Below, in pieces: positions 51,141 through 60,447 of a DNA stretch of 64,000 nt (positions within the stretch are counted from its first letter, which is position 1; each line of letters starts with the position of its first letter). The translations under genes were made by a program, and so were the position numbers. Under the pieces are notes generated by a model, which had not been told where the DNA came from, did no database searches, and saw nothing but the letters and a program-made list of their open reading frames with translations. The DNA is from Lewinella sp. 4G2 (GTDB lineage: Bacteria; Bacteroidota; Bacteroidia; Chitinophagales; Saprospiraceae): NCBI RefSeq assembly GCF_001625015.1, contig NZ_LVWJ02000014.1, forward strand, positions 4,030,001-4,094,000, written 5' to 3'.

Positions 51141-51770
51141 ATGATCGCACAAATGAAACACATCGCCATCGCCGGCAATATCGGCGCCGGAAAAACCACT
51201 TTGTGTACCAAGCTGGGGCAACATTTTGGCTGGGACGTCCACTACGAAAGCGCGGACGATAACCCCTACCTGGCGGACTTCTACGAAGACATGGAAAGGT
51301 GGAGTTTTAACCTCCAGGTCTATTTCCTGCACAATCGTTTTGCCCAGATCATGGAGATCCAACGGGGGGAACGGACGGTGATCCAAGACCGGACCATCTA
51401 CGAGGATGCCTTTATTTTCGCGCCCAACCTTCGCGATATGGGCATGCTTACCAAGCGGGATTTCGAGAATTACTCCTCGCTCTTCGAGACAATGAGCCAG
51501 AGCATTTCCCCGCCCGACCTACTGATTTACCTGCGCGCCGGAACGGGCACGCTCGTCTCCCATATCCAGAATCGGGGCCGTGAATACGAAGGGGCCATGA
51601 GCCTCAACTACCTCAAAAAGCTCAACCAGCGGTACGAGGATTGGATGAAGACCTACGATGCCGGCAAGAGCCTAATCATTGACGTCGATAACCTGGATTT
51701 CGCTAACAAGCCGGAGGATTTAGGTTACGTGGTCGAACGGGTACAGTCCAAACTTCACGGCTTGTTCTAG
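51141..51770 (+). CDS. deoxynucleoside (deoxyadenosine/deoxyguanosine-type) kinase
   Basis: 209 residues from ATG 51141; the longer upstream frame crosses the promoter. Walker A GNIGAGKTT (12-20), then YESADDNPYLADFYEDMERWSFNLQVYFLHNRF in parts, the DRTIYED loop with the base-recognition Asp/Arg, and the lid region NRGREYEGAMSLNYLKKLNQRYEDW. Salvages purine deoxynucleosides with ATP. Divergent from ndk, which can finish the path to the triphosphate. Confidence 0.92.
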   Translation: MIAQMKHIAIAGNIGAGKTTLCTKLGQHFGWDVHYESADDNPYLADFYEDMERWSFNLQVYFLHNRFAQIMEIQRGERTVIQDRTIYEDAFIFAPNLRDMGMLTKRDFENYSSLFETMSQSISPPDLLIYLRAGTGTLVSHIQNRGREYEGAMSLNYLKKLNQRYEDWMKTYDAGKSLIIDVDNLDFANKPEDLGYVVERVQSKLHGLF

Positions 51771-51788
51771 CGGGTAAATCAGCCTTTA

Positions 51789-52613
51789 CTACCCTTCTGT
51801 ATTTGCGTGATTTTCCGTTACGGTCACTTCATCGCCAACGGCCACCGACCCATCGCCACCTTCCCAGCAGGCGTTCATTCCGAACAGGATTTTGTTCCCC
51901 ACTTTGCGCATGTTGCTCAGGGTGCCAAGCACGCGTAGGTCGCGGCCGCGGGTGCCGGGCTCATGGGTGATCATGATGCACCGAGCGCAGGGTTTGGGCA
52001 AGCGAAACTGGTGGGTACCGATCTCAAGTCTGAACCAGGCATCCTCGGCAAAAGCGGTTGGAGAATCGACTACGATGTTCGGGCGGAACCTCCGGACGTC
52101 GAGGGAAGCCTCCCCCATTTCGTGGGCGAGGGCCCGGAGGCTGGCGGTATTGGTGATGAGGTAGGGGTAACCATCGGCGAAGGAGACGGTCTCCTCCCCC
52201 TTCGCGTAACGGGTGTCGACCGGTCGGATGTCGTCGTCCTGCATGTACATCAGTCGGGCGTCCGGGATCCCCAATTTTCTGGTGAGGGCGTACATCGCAT
52301 CGGAGTTGACTTCAGTAGCTTGGAAGGTATCGTCCCAAACGGTGACGGTGCTTTTGGTCCCCAACCTGGCACCTGCGACAGCGCCCACTACCTCATTGCT
52401 CGGTAGATGGCGGAACGTGAGTTCATCGCCAACCAGCTCTGCGGAGAATTCGGATAGCTGGACGTTGTTACGCTGGCTGATGAAGCGCCCGGATGCGTCG
52501 GCGAACATCCAGCGGCGGTCGTCAACGAAACCCCGTCCAAGCGGCTGCAGAGATTGGACGGACTGGCCACCCAGCGATTTGACCGGGTAGCGATATAGTT
52601 CAGTTACGTGCAT
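51789..52613 (-). CDS. MOSC-domain protein with N-terminal beta-barrel
   Basis: 274 residues: MOSC_N (MHVTELYRYPVKSLGGQSV at the start) and the MOSC domain (about 125-265) with the conserved Cys in LPKPCARCIMI. MOSC proteins handle the molybdenum cofactor sulfur or reduce N-hydroxylated compounds (mARC, YcbX). The single-domain layout, without ferredoxin, is like YcbX lacking its 2Fe-2S domain. Its ATG overlaps the lysA stop codon by one base. An 18-bp word (one change) encodes GAVAGA at about residues 77-82. Confidence 0.9.
   Translation of the reverse strand: MHVTELYRYPVKSLGGQSVQSLQPLGRGFVDDRRWMFADASGRFISQRNNVQLSEFSAELVGDELTFRHLPSNEVVGAVAGARLGTKSTVTVWDDTFQATEVNSDAMYALTRKLGIPDARLMYMQDDDIRPVDTRYAKGEETVSFADGYPYLITNTASLRALAHEMGEASLDVRRFRPNIVVDSPTAFAEDAWFRLEIGTHQFRLPKPCARCIMITHEPGTRGRDLRVLGTLSNMRKVGNKILFGMNACWEGGDGSVAVGDEVTVTENHANTEG
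52369..52386 (+). repeat. dispersed 18-bp word, copy 8 (inside the MOSC gene)
   Basis: GCACCTGCGACAGCGCCC, one change (A at position 10). The host gene reads it as GAVAGA; homologous to the GAAAGA copies. Confidence 0.75.
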
Positions 52614-53872
52614 CAGGCGGTGATCTCCTTACGCTCGAGGCTCGGGATGGCGACTTGCCCACGCAGCAGATCCTCCATCGTTTCGCGCTCACGAATGAGG
52701 TGGGCCTGGCCTTCGTAGACGAGTACCTCGGCGGGGCGATACCGACTGTTGTAGTTGCTGGCCATCATGAAGCTGTAGGCGCCGGCGTTGGCCATGGCGA
52801 GGATATCTCCCTCCCGCACCTCGGCGAGCTGGCGGTTGACGCCGAAGGTATCCGTCTCGCAGATGTACCCGACGATGCTGTAGATGCGGGGCTTACCGTC
52901 GGGATTGCTTACGTTGGTGATCTCGTGGTGGGCGTCGTAAAACATGGGCCGGATGAGGTGGTTGAGGCCGCTATCGACGCCGGCAAACACGGAAGCCGTG
53001 GTGGTCTTCACGACGTTGGTGCGAACCAAAAAATGACCGGATTCGCTAACGAGGAACTTGCCGGGCTCGAACATCAGTTCCAGCTCCCGGCCGTATTCGC
53101 CGCAGAACTCGTTGAAGCGCGCGCTGAGCTTTTCGCCAAGATCCTCAATGTCCGTAGCGATGCCGCCCGGCTTGTAGGGGACTTTAAAACCGGAACCGAA
53201 ATCGAGGTAGTCCAGGTCGGGGAAGTCACCGGCCGCATTGAGCAGGATCTCTACCGCCCGTAGGAAAACCTCCGCGTCGTAGATGTCAGAACCGGTGTGC
53301 ATGTGCAGTCCTTCGACGGTGATGCCGAGAGCTTTGACCACCTTCAGCACGTGGGGCACCTGGTGGATGCTGATGCCGAATTTGGAATCGATGTGGCCAA
53401 CGCTGATCTTGGAATTCCCCCCCGCCATGATGTGCGGGTTGATGCGAATGCAAACCGGCGTATCCGGATGCTTGGCCCCGAATTGCTCGAGGATCGAGAT
53501 ATTATCGATGTTGAGACGTACGCCCTTAGCGGCGGCTTCTTCCACCTCATCAAGGCTGACGCAGTTGGGCGTGAAGAGGATATCGTGGGGATCGAAACCC
53601 GCCATCAGACCGAGCTGCACCTCCTGGATGGAAACGGTATCGAGACCGCTCCCGAGCTCCCGAAAAATGCGGAGTACGTTGAGGTTGGTTAGGGCCTTAC
53701 AAGCGTAATTGATGCGGAGGCGTTTGACCTGCTTAAAGGCCTCGGCCATGCGTTTGTACTGACGTTTCATCGTCGCCGAATCGTAAACGTAGAGGGGTGC
53801 CTCGAACTGGTCTACAATGGAAAGGGCATCGACGCCGCCAATCTCGTAGCGGCCATTAGTCAGTGACATCAT
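52613..53872 (-). CDS. lysA: diaminopimelate decarboxylase
   Basis: 419 residues, fold type III PLP enzyme. The PLP lysine is K59 in YACKALTN; HMHTGSD and EPGKFLV follow; the C-terminal active-site block reads ICETDTFGVNRQL (usually CESxDxF, so Ser is Thr here). It makes L-lysine from meso-diaminopimelate, the last step of the pathway. Overlaps the MOSC gene; no other lysine gene is near. Confidence 0.93.
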   Translation of the reverse strand: MMSLTNGRYEIGGVDALSIVDQFEAPLYVYDSATMKRQYKRMAEAFKQVKRLRINYACKALTNLNVLRIFRELGSGLDTVSIQEVQLGLMAGFDPHDILFTPNCVSLDEVEEAAAKGVRLNIDNISILEQFGAKHPDTPVCIRINPHIMAGGNSKISVGHIDSKFGISIHQVPHVLKVVKALGITVEGLHMHTGSDIYDAEVFLRAVEILLNAAGDFPDLDYLDFGSGFKVPYKPGGIATDIEDLGEKLSARFNEFCGEYGRELELMFEPGKFLVSESGHFLVRTNVVKTTTASVFAGVDSGLNHLIRPMFYDAHHEITNVSNPDGKPRIYSIVGYICETDTFGVNRQLAEVREGDILAMANAGAYSFMMASNYNSRYRPAEVLVYEGQAHLIRERETMEDLLRGQVAIPSLERKEITA

Positions 53873-54070
53873 GGTTTGATGGGTTTAAATAAAGACAAAT
53901 ACGGAACGAGCCAACAAGTTTGGGTAGCGCTAAAGTTGTGCTGCGGGGCCCTTTCGGAATCTCCCCAATGAAATCGAAGCGTAGCCAAATAGTTGGCGAG
54001 CAAAGATAAGCCCCACCTAAATACGCGCATTGGCGGTCACACTTTATTACCTTACGCGCAAAGCTGATCC

Positions 54071-55738
54071 ATGTACGACAAAACTTGCCTGCAGGCCTTC
54101 TACGAAAAAGAGGCCGCCAACCCCAATAAGCCCTACCTCCACCAACCCTTCGGTGAAAATTGGGAAACGTACACCTGGGGGGAAGTGGGTTCGATGGCCA
54201 AAAAGATGGCCCACTATCTACAGTCGCTAAACCTGCGGGAGCAGGCCCACATTGGCCTCGTCTCCAAAAACTGCCGGGAATGGATCATCGCTGACCTCGC
54301 CATCATGATGGCGGGTTACGTATCGGTCCCCTTCTTCCCCACCCTGACCGCGGACCAAATCAACGAAGTACTGGACCTGGGCGACGTCGACGCGCTCTTC
54401 GTCGGTAAACTCGAAGTGTGGGACGAGATGAAGAGCGGCGTACCCGAGGACATGCCCGTCATCGCCTTCCCTAAGTACGACGGGAACGACGAAGTGAAAC
54501 GCGGTAAGAAATGGACGGACATCATCCATAACTCTCCAGAATTACAGACCAAGCCCATCAACAAACCGGATGATATTTGGACGATCATCTTCACCTCCGG
54601 CACCACGGGGACGCCGAAGGGCGTGATGCTAACGTACCAGATCCAGATCGCGCTGATGGATAATCTCTACGATGAAAACCCACTGGCAAACGATTACTCC
54701 GGCCAAAATCGCTACTTCAGCTTCCTGCCGATGAACCACGTGGCGGAGCGGGGCACCATCGAACTGATGTCCCTCACCCACGGCGGCGAGATCTTCTTTA
54801 CGGAAAGCATCGAACGCTTCGCCGCCAACCTGAAGGACGCGCGGCCTACCTTCTTCTTCGCCGTGCCCCGGATCTGGACCAAACTCCGCCAGGGTGTCCT
54901 GAAGAAAATGCCACAGGAGAAGTTGGACAAATTGCTGAAGATCCCCGTCCTTGGTTGGTACGTGAAGCGGAAGATCCGCACCGGATTGGGCCTCGATAAG
55001 AGCCGCCGCAACGTGTCCGGAGCCGCCTTCATCAGCCAGGAGATGAAGGATTGGTGGGGCCGCATTGGCATCCCCATCTCCGAAGCCTACGCGATGACCG
55101 AGAACGGCGCCGTCGGCCACATGCTCTACGCCGACCAAAACCGGCCGGGCAGCGTGGGCCAAACCCTTCCGGGAACGGAGTGTAAGATTGACCCGGAGAC
55201 GAATGAGGTACTTGTCCGCTCCGCCAACACTATGGTAGGCTACTACAAGGCACCCGAAAAGACGGCGGAAACCATCATCGACGGTTGGTTACACACGGGT
55301 GATCAGGGTCGGATCGATCAGGACGGCTTCCTCTATCTTACGGGCCGGGTGAAGGATACCTTTAAAACGGCGAAGGGCGAATACGTGATTCCCCAACCCA
55401 TTGAGGACCGCTTTGCCGGCATCAACGACATTGAGCAGGTTTGCCTGCTGGGGCTCGGCCAACCGCAGCCCATCCTCCTCGCTACCCTCAGCGAAATCGG
55501 GGCGGCAAAGGACAAGCAGGACGTTGACGCCCTAATCTCCCAGCGCCTCGACGCGGTCAACGCCGACCTCGCCGGCCACGAGCGTATCGCGGCCATCGTT
55601 GTTACCCCAGATGATTTTACGGTGGAGAATGGTTTGCTCACGCCCACGCTCAAAGTGAAGCGGACGAAAGTCCACGAAGCTTACCAGGACCGACTTCCCG
55701 AATGGAGCAGCCTGCGGGGTGAGGTGATCTGGGCCTAA
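54071..55738 (+). CDS. AMP-dependent long-chain acyl-CoA synthetase
   Basis: 555 residues of the ANL superfamily. Motifs: TIIFTSGTTGTPKGVML (P-loop), FLPMNHVAERGTIELMSL, AYAMTENGAVG, GWLHTGDQGRIDQDGFLYLTGRVKDTFKTAKGEYVIPQPIED (in parts, with the hinge) and the late KVKRTKVHEAYQ Lys region. It activates a fatty acid with ATP and CoA. It belongs to the FadD15/ACSL-like branch, about 550-600 residues. Alone; a TACCTTAC element lies just upstream of the ATG. Confidence 0.9.
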   Translation: MYDKTCLQAFYEKEAANPNKPYLHQPFGENWETYTWGEVGSMAKKMAHYLQSLNLREQAHIGLVSKNCREWIIADLAIMMAGYVSVPFFPTLTADQINEVLDLGDVDALFVGKLEVWDEMKSGVPEDMPVIAFPKYDGNDEVKRGKKWTDIIHNSPELQTKPINKPDDIWTIIFTSGTTGTPKGVMLTYQIQIALMDNLYDENPLANDYSGQNRYFSFLPMNHVAERGTIELMSLTHGGEIFFTESIERFAANLKDARPTFFFAVPRIWTKLRQGVLKKMPQEKLDKLLKIPVLGWYVKRKIRTGLGLDKSRRNVSGAAFISQEMKDWWGRIGIPISEAYAMTENGAVGHMLYADQNRPGSVGQTLPGTECKIDPETNEVLVRSANTMVGYYKAPEKTAETIIDGWLHTGDQGRIDQDGFLYLTGRVKDTFKTAKGEYVIPQPIEDRFAGINDIEQVCLLGLGQPQPILLATLSEIGAAKDKQDVDALISQRLDAVNADLAGHERIAAIVVTPDDFTVENGLLTPTLKVKRTKVHEAYQDRLPEWSSLRGEVIWA

Positions 55739-55789
55739 AGGCTGCCCTCAGTCTATAAGGTTTTTATGCTCGTGAGATGACGTAGGTAC

Positions 55790-56206
55790 TTAAACTTTGG
55801 TCGTCGCGAAGATCCGCCGCAGCCGGTACTTGCCGGAAACGTGGGTGGCCGCAATCAGTAGTCCGCCAATGATGGCGATGTTCTTCATGAAGAGGATACT
55901 CTGGAGCCGGTAGTCGGCCGAGTCGGTAGGCAGGTCCCAAAAGTCGTGGACGATGAAGGTCAGGGGTACGAAGTAGATCAGCAGCAGTACCGCGCCGGTC
56001 CGCATCCGGTAGCCCAGCAACAGGGAGATGGCCCCAAGGATTAGAAAGAAGATTGTACCGTAGAGAAAGAAGTCCTGGTTCCACGTCAGGCCGTAAATGG
56101 TCATGGCTTCCTTGTTGAGTCGTTCGTACGCGACGTAGTCGTAAGCTTCAAAAAAGAAGAGGAAGCTCAACAGGATGCGGCCGACCAGATCAAAGATGTC
56201 CTTCAT
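55790..56206 (-). CDS. DoxX family membrane protein
   Basis: 138 residues with four helices (about 5-25, 50-70, 73-95, 105-125). The start (IFDLVGRILLSFLFFFEAYDYV) and the RTGAVLLLIYFVPLTFIVHDFW part fit DoxX/DoxD-like proteins, which bind quinone or oxidise thiosulfate in some members; its role here is unknown. A -7 element lies four bases before the ATG. Confidence 0.82.
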   Translation of the reverse strand: MKDIFDLVGRILLSFLFFFEAYDYVAYERLNKEAMTIYGLTWNQDFFLYGTIFFLILGAISLLLGYRMRTGAVLLLIYFVPLTFIVHDFWDLPTDSADYRLQSILFMKNIAIIGGLLIAATHVSGKYRLRRIFATTKV

Positions 56207-56210
56207 TCCG

Positions 56211-56218
56211 CAAAGGTA
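56211..56218 (-). promoter_or_regulatory. -7 element abutting the doxX start codon
   Basis: Minus-strand TACCTTTG, four bases before the ATG at 56206; as at ggt and the HU/SPOR gene, this predicts a leaderless transcript. Confidence 0.55.
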
Positions 56219-56263
56219 CTCCGGGTGAGTTTAGCCCGGTAGCGTGCCCTGACAATTGGTTTC

Positions 56264-57718
56264 TTACTTCTTCGGCCGTGGCCCCCACTCCGCGCGGCGG
56301 GCTTCGTTGAAGTCCGGGTTGGGCACGGGTACCGGGGCGTTCGTTTCGGCCAGCCAGTTTTCCAGTTCGATGAGCATGCTTTCGCCTACCGCCGGTTCTT
56401 CTTGGTAGAGGTTGGTCGTTTCCCCGAGGTCATCCGCCAGTTGGTACAGTTCCGGCCCGGCCCGGTCGAAGTACTTGATGAGTTTATAATTCCCCCTACG
56501 AATCGCCGCGGCCGGGCGACCGTGGTGGTAGTGTGGGTAGTGGAAGAATACGGTGCGGTCGGCCAGTCCGTGGTCCTCGTTCAACCAGAGGGGTTGCAGG
56601 CTTTCACCGTCGAGGGAGTCGATGGCTGGCGCCTGGGCAACATCCAGAAAAGTTGGGTACAGGTCGAGGCCGGTGGTGGGCACGTGGCTAACCGTTCCCT
56701 CCGCGATGGTCCCCGGCTGGCTAAGGATGAAGGGTACGCGGATGCCGCCTTCGTAGATGCTACCCTTCTCGTCGCGGAGCGGGGCGTTATCCGTGGCCAG
56801 TACGTCGTTGCTCTTGTTGAAGATCTGCCGGAGGCCGCCGTTGTCGCTGCCAAAGACAAACAAGGTCTTTTCGGTCAGGCCGAGACTGTCCAGGTGGTCC
56901 ATGATGCGGCCCACGCCTTCGTCCACCTTTTGCACCATGGCCACGTAGGTGGGGTTGTAGATCCGGTCCTCGGGTTGGGCGCGTTTACCGGCGGCGTCCA
57001 CCAGTTCATCGGGGGCGGCCAGGGGTACGTGGACGGCGAAATGGCTGCAAACGACGGCAAATTTGTCGTCCTGGTTGTCAGTGATGAAGTTGACCGTCAT
57101 GTCCGTCAGCAGGTCCGTCAGGTAATCGCCTTCTTCCTGTTCCGGGTAGGTGGGCCCGAAGTGAATCGGCGGCACGAAGTGTCCCCATCCCTTCTGTACG
57201 TGGAAGGTGTCAAAGCCCTGGTTGCCCGGGTAAGTTTCCCCACCCCAACCGAGGTGCCACTTCCCGAAATAGGCCGTCTCGTAGCCGGCGTCCTGCAGGC
57301 TTTCCGCGTAGGTCGTGTACTCAGGTGGCAGGTACTGGGTGCGGTTCGTCGGCACCGTCAGTTCCTCGTAGGGCCGCCAGTGGCCGGGGATGAAGTCGGT
57401 AATTCCGGTCCGGGCACCACTGATTCCACTCATCATGGCCGCGCGGCTGGGGCTGCAAACCGGGCTGGCGGCGTAGGCATCAGTGAAGCGCAAACCACGC
57501 GCGGCAAGGCGGTCGATGTTTGGCGTCGGGTACCACTCATTTCCCTGCACGCCAAGGTCCATCCATCCAAGATCATCCACCAAAACGAACACAATATTAC
57601 TCGGGCCATCATGACCGGGCGCTGCCGCGGGTGCGGTGGAGGTGGGTCCATCCCCACCACATGTCAATAGGCAACAGGTGAGGGTAAATAGTGAACCTAA
57701 TAATTGGAGAGTACGCAT
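56264..57718 (-). CDS. type I sulfatase, lipoprotein
   Basis: 484 residues from ATG 57718 (MRTLQLLGSLFTLTCCLLTC is a lipoprotein signal). The sulfatase signature is C88-S-P-S-R in SPVCSPSRAAMMSGISG, where Cys must be turned into formylglycine, so a maturase is needed elsewhere. Metal residues: NIVFVLVDDLGW (two Asp) and FGSDNGG. It probably hydrolyses sulfate esters from algal or host polysaccharides, consistent with a marine Bacteroidota. After the lipid Cys the linker includes an 18-bp word read as APAAAP. The next plus-strand gene is a secreted beta-helix protein, possibly a polysaccharide lyase. Confidence 0.92.
   Translation of the reverse strand: MRTLQLLGSLFTLTCCLLTCGGDGPTSTAPAAAPGHDGPSNIVFVLVDDLGWMDLGVQGNEWYPTPNIDRLAARGLRFTDAYAASPVCSPSRAAMMSGISGARTGITDFIPGHWRPYEELTVPTNRTQYLPPEYTTYAESLQDAGYETAYFGKWHLGWGGETYPGNQGFDTFHVQKGWGHFVPPIHFGPTYPEQEEGDYLTDLLTDMTVNFITDNQDDKFAVVCSHFAVHVPLAAPDELVDAAGKRAQPEDRIYNPTYVAMVQKVDEGVGRIMDHLDSLGLTEKTLFVFGSDNGGLRQIFNKSNDVLATDNAPLRDEKGSIYEGGIRVPFILSQPGTIAEGTVSHVPTTGLDLYPTFLDVAQAPAIDSLDGESLQPLWLNEDHGLADRTVFFHYPHYHHGRPAAAIRRGNYKLIKYFDRAGPELYQLADDLGETTNLYQEEPAVGESMLIELENWLAETNAPVPVPNPDFNEARRAEWGPRPKK
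57617..57634 (-). repeat. dispersed 18-bp word, copy 9 (in the sulfatase linker)
   Basis: Minus-strand GCACCCGCGGCAGCGCCC, exact; in frame as APAAAP 10 residues after the lipid-anchor Cys. Confidence 0.85.
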
Positions 57719-58096
57719 CAAGGAGTAGAAATGGGTGATACTCGAAAGGTACCACGTTCGTGGCTCGTACCTCACCCAAACTGTCCGGACGAACCTCCTT
57801 ACTCCCTGGATGGGCTCACCCTACCGAGCTCAATTGGAGGATGCGCTTTTAATTACACTTAAGTACATATTCTGGCAGGCAGGAACAGCGTGGGCGAGGT
57901 AAAACCACCGAATAAATTGCAATCGGTTGAATGTAAGCAGAACCTAGTCAAACGGTATAATATGCTCATTTCAGCAGTACCTACACGTGTATATTTCGTC
58001 CGGAGAGTGGAATAAAATATAATCTGGTTTTACTTTAGTCATACTGGAATACTTACACGGACTTTTTCTTTCACGCTTTACTTAAGAATACTGATC
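57719..58096. other. gene-free stretch upstream of the beta-helix cargo gene
   Basis: 378 bases, clearly AT-richer than average toward 58000 (AATAAAATATAATC). I see no good TAnnTTTG element, repeat or small gene. The length suggests regulatory DNA for the divergent sulfatase and cargo genes. Confidence 0.4.
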
Positions 58097-60295
58097 ATGC
58101 GATTTTTTACCCGCTTCAGCACCCTGGTGCTGGCTACCCTTTTCATGGGTTCACTGTCCGCAACGACGGACCTTCCCGTGCTTCCCGCCGGGTTCACCTT
58201 CACCGAAGACTGCTCCGAAGCTTCCGCCGTAGCGGGGACGACCTACTACGTCAGAACGGACGGCAACGACAACAATAATGGCCTTTCCGATTCACCTGGG
58301 GGCGCCGTCAGGACCATCCAAAAGGGTGTCGACAAAATGAGTGGTGGAGACATCCTCATTGTCGGCAATGGCACCTACAACGTCAGTAGCCAGGTCTACA
58401 TTGATCAGAAGAACGGCACGTCGAGCCGGCGGACGGTCATTAAATCCAAGAACCGCTGGGGCGCCAAGGTCCGCTCCTCCTCGCAGTACGGCGTCTTCGA
58501 GATCCGGAACAGCGATTACATCACCGTGGACGGCTTTGACCTGGGGATGCAAAACCCCAACGCCAGTAATAATCAGGGGACGGGCCTCCAGGCCTGGACT
58601 TCCGACCACGTCGTCTTCCAGAATAACTACGTACACGACTGTGGTTGCGGCGGTATCAGTTTCCGGGAAGGTGACTACGTAACGATCCAAACTAACGTGG
58701 CGCGGGACAACGCCAAGAAGAGCCGCTTCAACTGTTCCGGCATCAGTATTTACCAGCCGAATCAGAAGAACAACAATGCTGGTTTCCACCTCATCATCCG
58801 CCGCAACGTGGCCTTTGAGAATGAGTGTGATCTTCCCTTTGACGTAGGAGCGGGCACCTTCTCCAAGCCGACCGACGGGAACGGTATCATCCTGGATGAT
58901 TTCAACAATACCCAGAGCAGCCCCTACCCTCCCTACAAAGCGGAGACCCTGATTGAGAACAACCTGGTCTTCAACAATGGTGGCGCGGGCATCAAGGTCT
59001 ACGAAGTGGACAATGCCACCATCCGCCACAACACGGCTTGGCACAATAACCGCATTCTGAAAAACTACTCTGGCACGCCGGGGGATATTGCCGTGACTTA
59101 CAGCCCCGGCATCTTCAAGGTATTCAACAACGTTTCCGTTTCGTTGAACGATAATGCTTGTTCCGCGCTGGAGTACATCAATACGCCCGGCTTTGGCTAC
59201 ATGAATCGCCAGCATAACCTGCTGGTGGGCAATATTCGGATGCCTTCTAACAACAGCCGTTGGGGAGAAGGCGGCGACAAAAAGGCCGGCCGCGGTAGCC
59301 AGGATTACGCGCGGTTTGCTAACGCCACAACCAGCATCGGTAGCTTCAGCAGCGTCAATAACTTCGACCAGTACTTCCGCCTCAAAAGCGACAGCCCGGG
59401 CAATAACGCCGGCAAGAATGACCTCAAGTCCAGCCGCGACCTCGAAAACGTGAGTCGCCCACAGAATGGCACCGTTGAGATGGGTTGCTACGAAGGCACC
59501 ACGGGGACCGGTGGCGGCGGCGGTGGTGGCGGCACCACGACTTCCAACAACTGGGTCTACCGCGATGGCTTCACCAGCGGCTGGAACAACTGGAGCTACG
59601 GAGGCACCGTCACGCTGAAGGATGCCGGCATTAAAAAGAATGGCCAGTATGCCTGCAAATTCCAATCCAGCAAAAGCTGGGGTGCACTTTCCTTCCGCCA
59701 CAACTCGGGCAAGACGGGGAACAACCTCAATAGCATCAAATTCTGGGCCCGCAAGTGGACGGACAACCCCAACTACACCGCCAAGTTCCGGGTAAGAACC
59801 ACCGACAGCGCCGCGAAGGGATGGAGAAACTTTACGCCGACCAACTCCTTCAAGCAGTTCAGTTTCACCAAGGCGCAGCTGGGGAACCCCGGAACCGTCA
59901 AGCGGATGGACTGGAACGTACCTAACAACCGTACCCTGTGGGTGGATGACGTTCGCCTCGTCTACGTCACCAACAACCAGGGAACCGTTGAACTTGAATT
60001 GAACGACGGCGCTACGGGAGAATTGGGAGAAACTCAACTCAGCGTATTCCCCAACCCGAACAACGGCAACTTCACCGTAGAACTCAACCTCCCCACGGCT
60101 CAGGACCGGGTGGTAATGACCGTATCGGACATGACCGGGCGGATCGTCGACAACACCTTCCTACCCATGTACGCCGGCCTGAACCGGATGCACGTGGACC
60201 TCGCCGGCACCACCCTGACGCCGGGCGTCTACCTCGTCCGCTTCCAAACGGCAGACGGGCAGCTTAACCTCACGGAGCGGGTGGTCATCAAGTAG
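58097..60295 (+). CDS. type IX-secreted right-handed beta-helix protein (polysaccharide lyase-like)
   Basis: 732 residues. Signal peptide about 1-21. The start of the mature part, [31 protein letters not shown] with [12 protein letters not shown] (given in parts), is the usual entry of PL9/PL6-like beta-helices; helix coils with N-rich turns run to about 450 ([24 protein letters not shown]). A Gly8 linker (about 475) leads to a beta-sandwich (about 485-640), then the type IX sorting domain ([19 protein letters not shown] to [14 protein letters not shown] and ERVVIK). Likely extracellular, perhaps a pectate- or chondroitin-type lyase; catalytic residues are not certain. Confidence 0.87.
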   Translation: MRFFTRFSTLVLATLFMGSLSATTDLPVLPAGFTFTEDCSEASAVAGTTYYVRTDGNDNNNGLSDSPGGAVRTIQKGVDKMSGGDILIVGNGTYNVSSQVYIDQKNGTSSRRTVIKSKNRWGAKVRSSSQYGVFEIRNSDYITVDGFDLGMQNPNASNNQGTGLQAWTSDHVVFQNNYVHDCGCGGISFREGDYVTIQTNVARDNAKKSRFNCSGISIYQPNQKNNNAGFHLIIRRNVAFENECDLPFDVGAGTFSKPTDGNGIILDDFNNTQSSPYPPYKAETLIENNLVFNNGGAGIKVYEVDNATIRHNTAWHNNRILKNYSGTPGDIAVTYSPGIFKVFNNVSVSLNDNACSALEYINTPGFGYMNRQHNLLVGNIRMPSNNSRWGEGGDKKAGRGSQDYARFANATTSIGSFSSVNNFDQYFRLKSDSPGNNAGKNDLKSSRDLENVSRPQNGTVEMGCYEGTTGTGGGGGGGGTTTSNNWVYRDGFTSGWNNWSYGGTVTLKDAGIKKNGQYACKFQSSKSWGALSFRHNSGKTGNNLNSIKFWARKWTDNPNYTAKFRVRTTDSAAKGWRNFTPTNSFKQFSFTKAQLGNPGTVKRMDWNVPNNRTLWVDDVRLVYVTNNQGTVELELNDGATGELGETQLSVFPNPNNGNFTVELNLPTAQDRVVMTVSDMTGRIVDNTFLPMYAGLNRMHVDLAGTTLTPGVYLVRFQTADGQLNLTERVVIK

Positions 60296-60324
60296 TATTT
60301 AATATTCAACACGCTTATACAACG

Positions 60325-60357
60325 GAGCCGATCAGCAATGCTGGTCGGCTCTTTTTC
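60325..60357 (+). terminator. intrinsic terminator of the beta-helix gene
   Basis: GAGCCGATCAGC pairs with GCTGGTCGGCTC (one mismatch) around a short loop and is followed by TTTTT. Confidence 0.8.
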
Positions 60358-60447
60358 TGTGTCCGGTTCCACGATTTATAAGTCGGTCCCGACGGCTAAA
60401 TGGCGTCCGGTAGTTGGCGACCAAGCACGGGTATGGCTGCGGAGCGC

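Noticed and set aside
56402-57670. Plus-strand frame of 422 codons within the sulfatase gene
   Set aside because: Antisense to a sulfatase with full active-site signature; product is Val/Gly-rich without family features.
58292-60037. Minus-strand frame of 581 codons within the beta-helix gene
   Set aside because: Antisense to a protein with signal peptide, beta-helix and type IX sorting domain; product is a Val/Ala-rich shadow.
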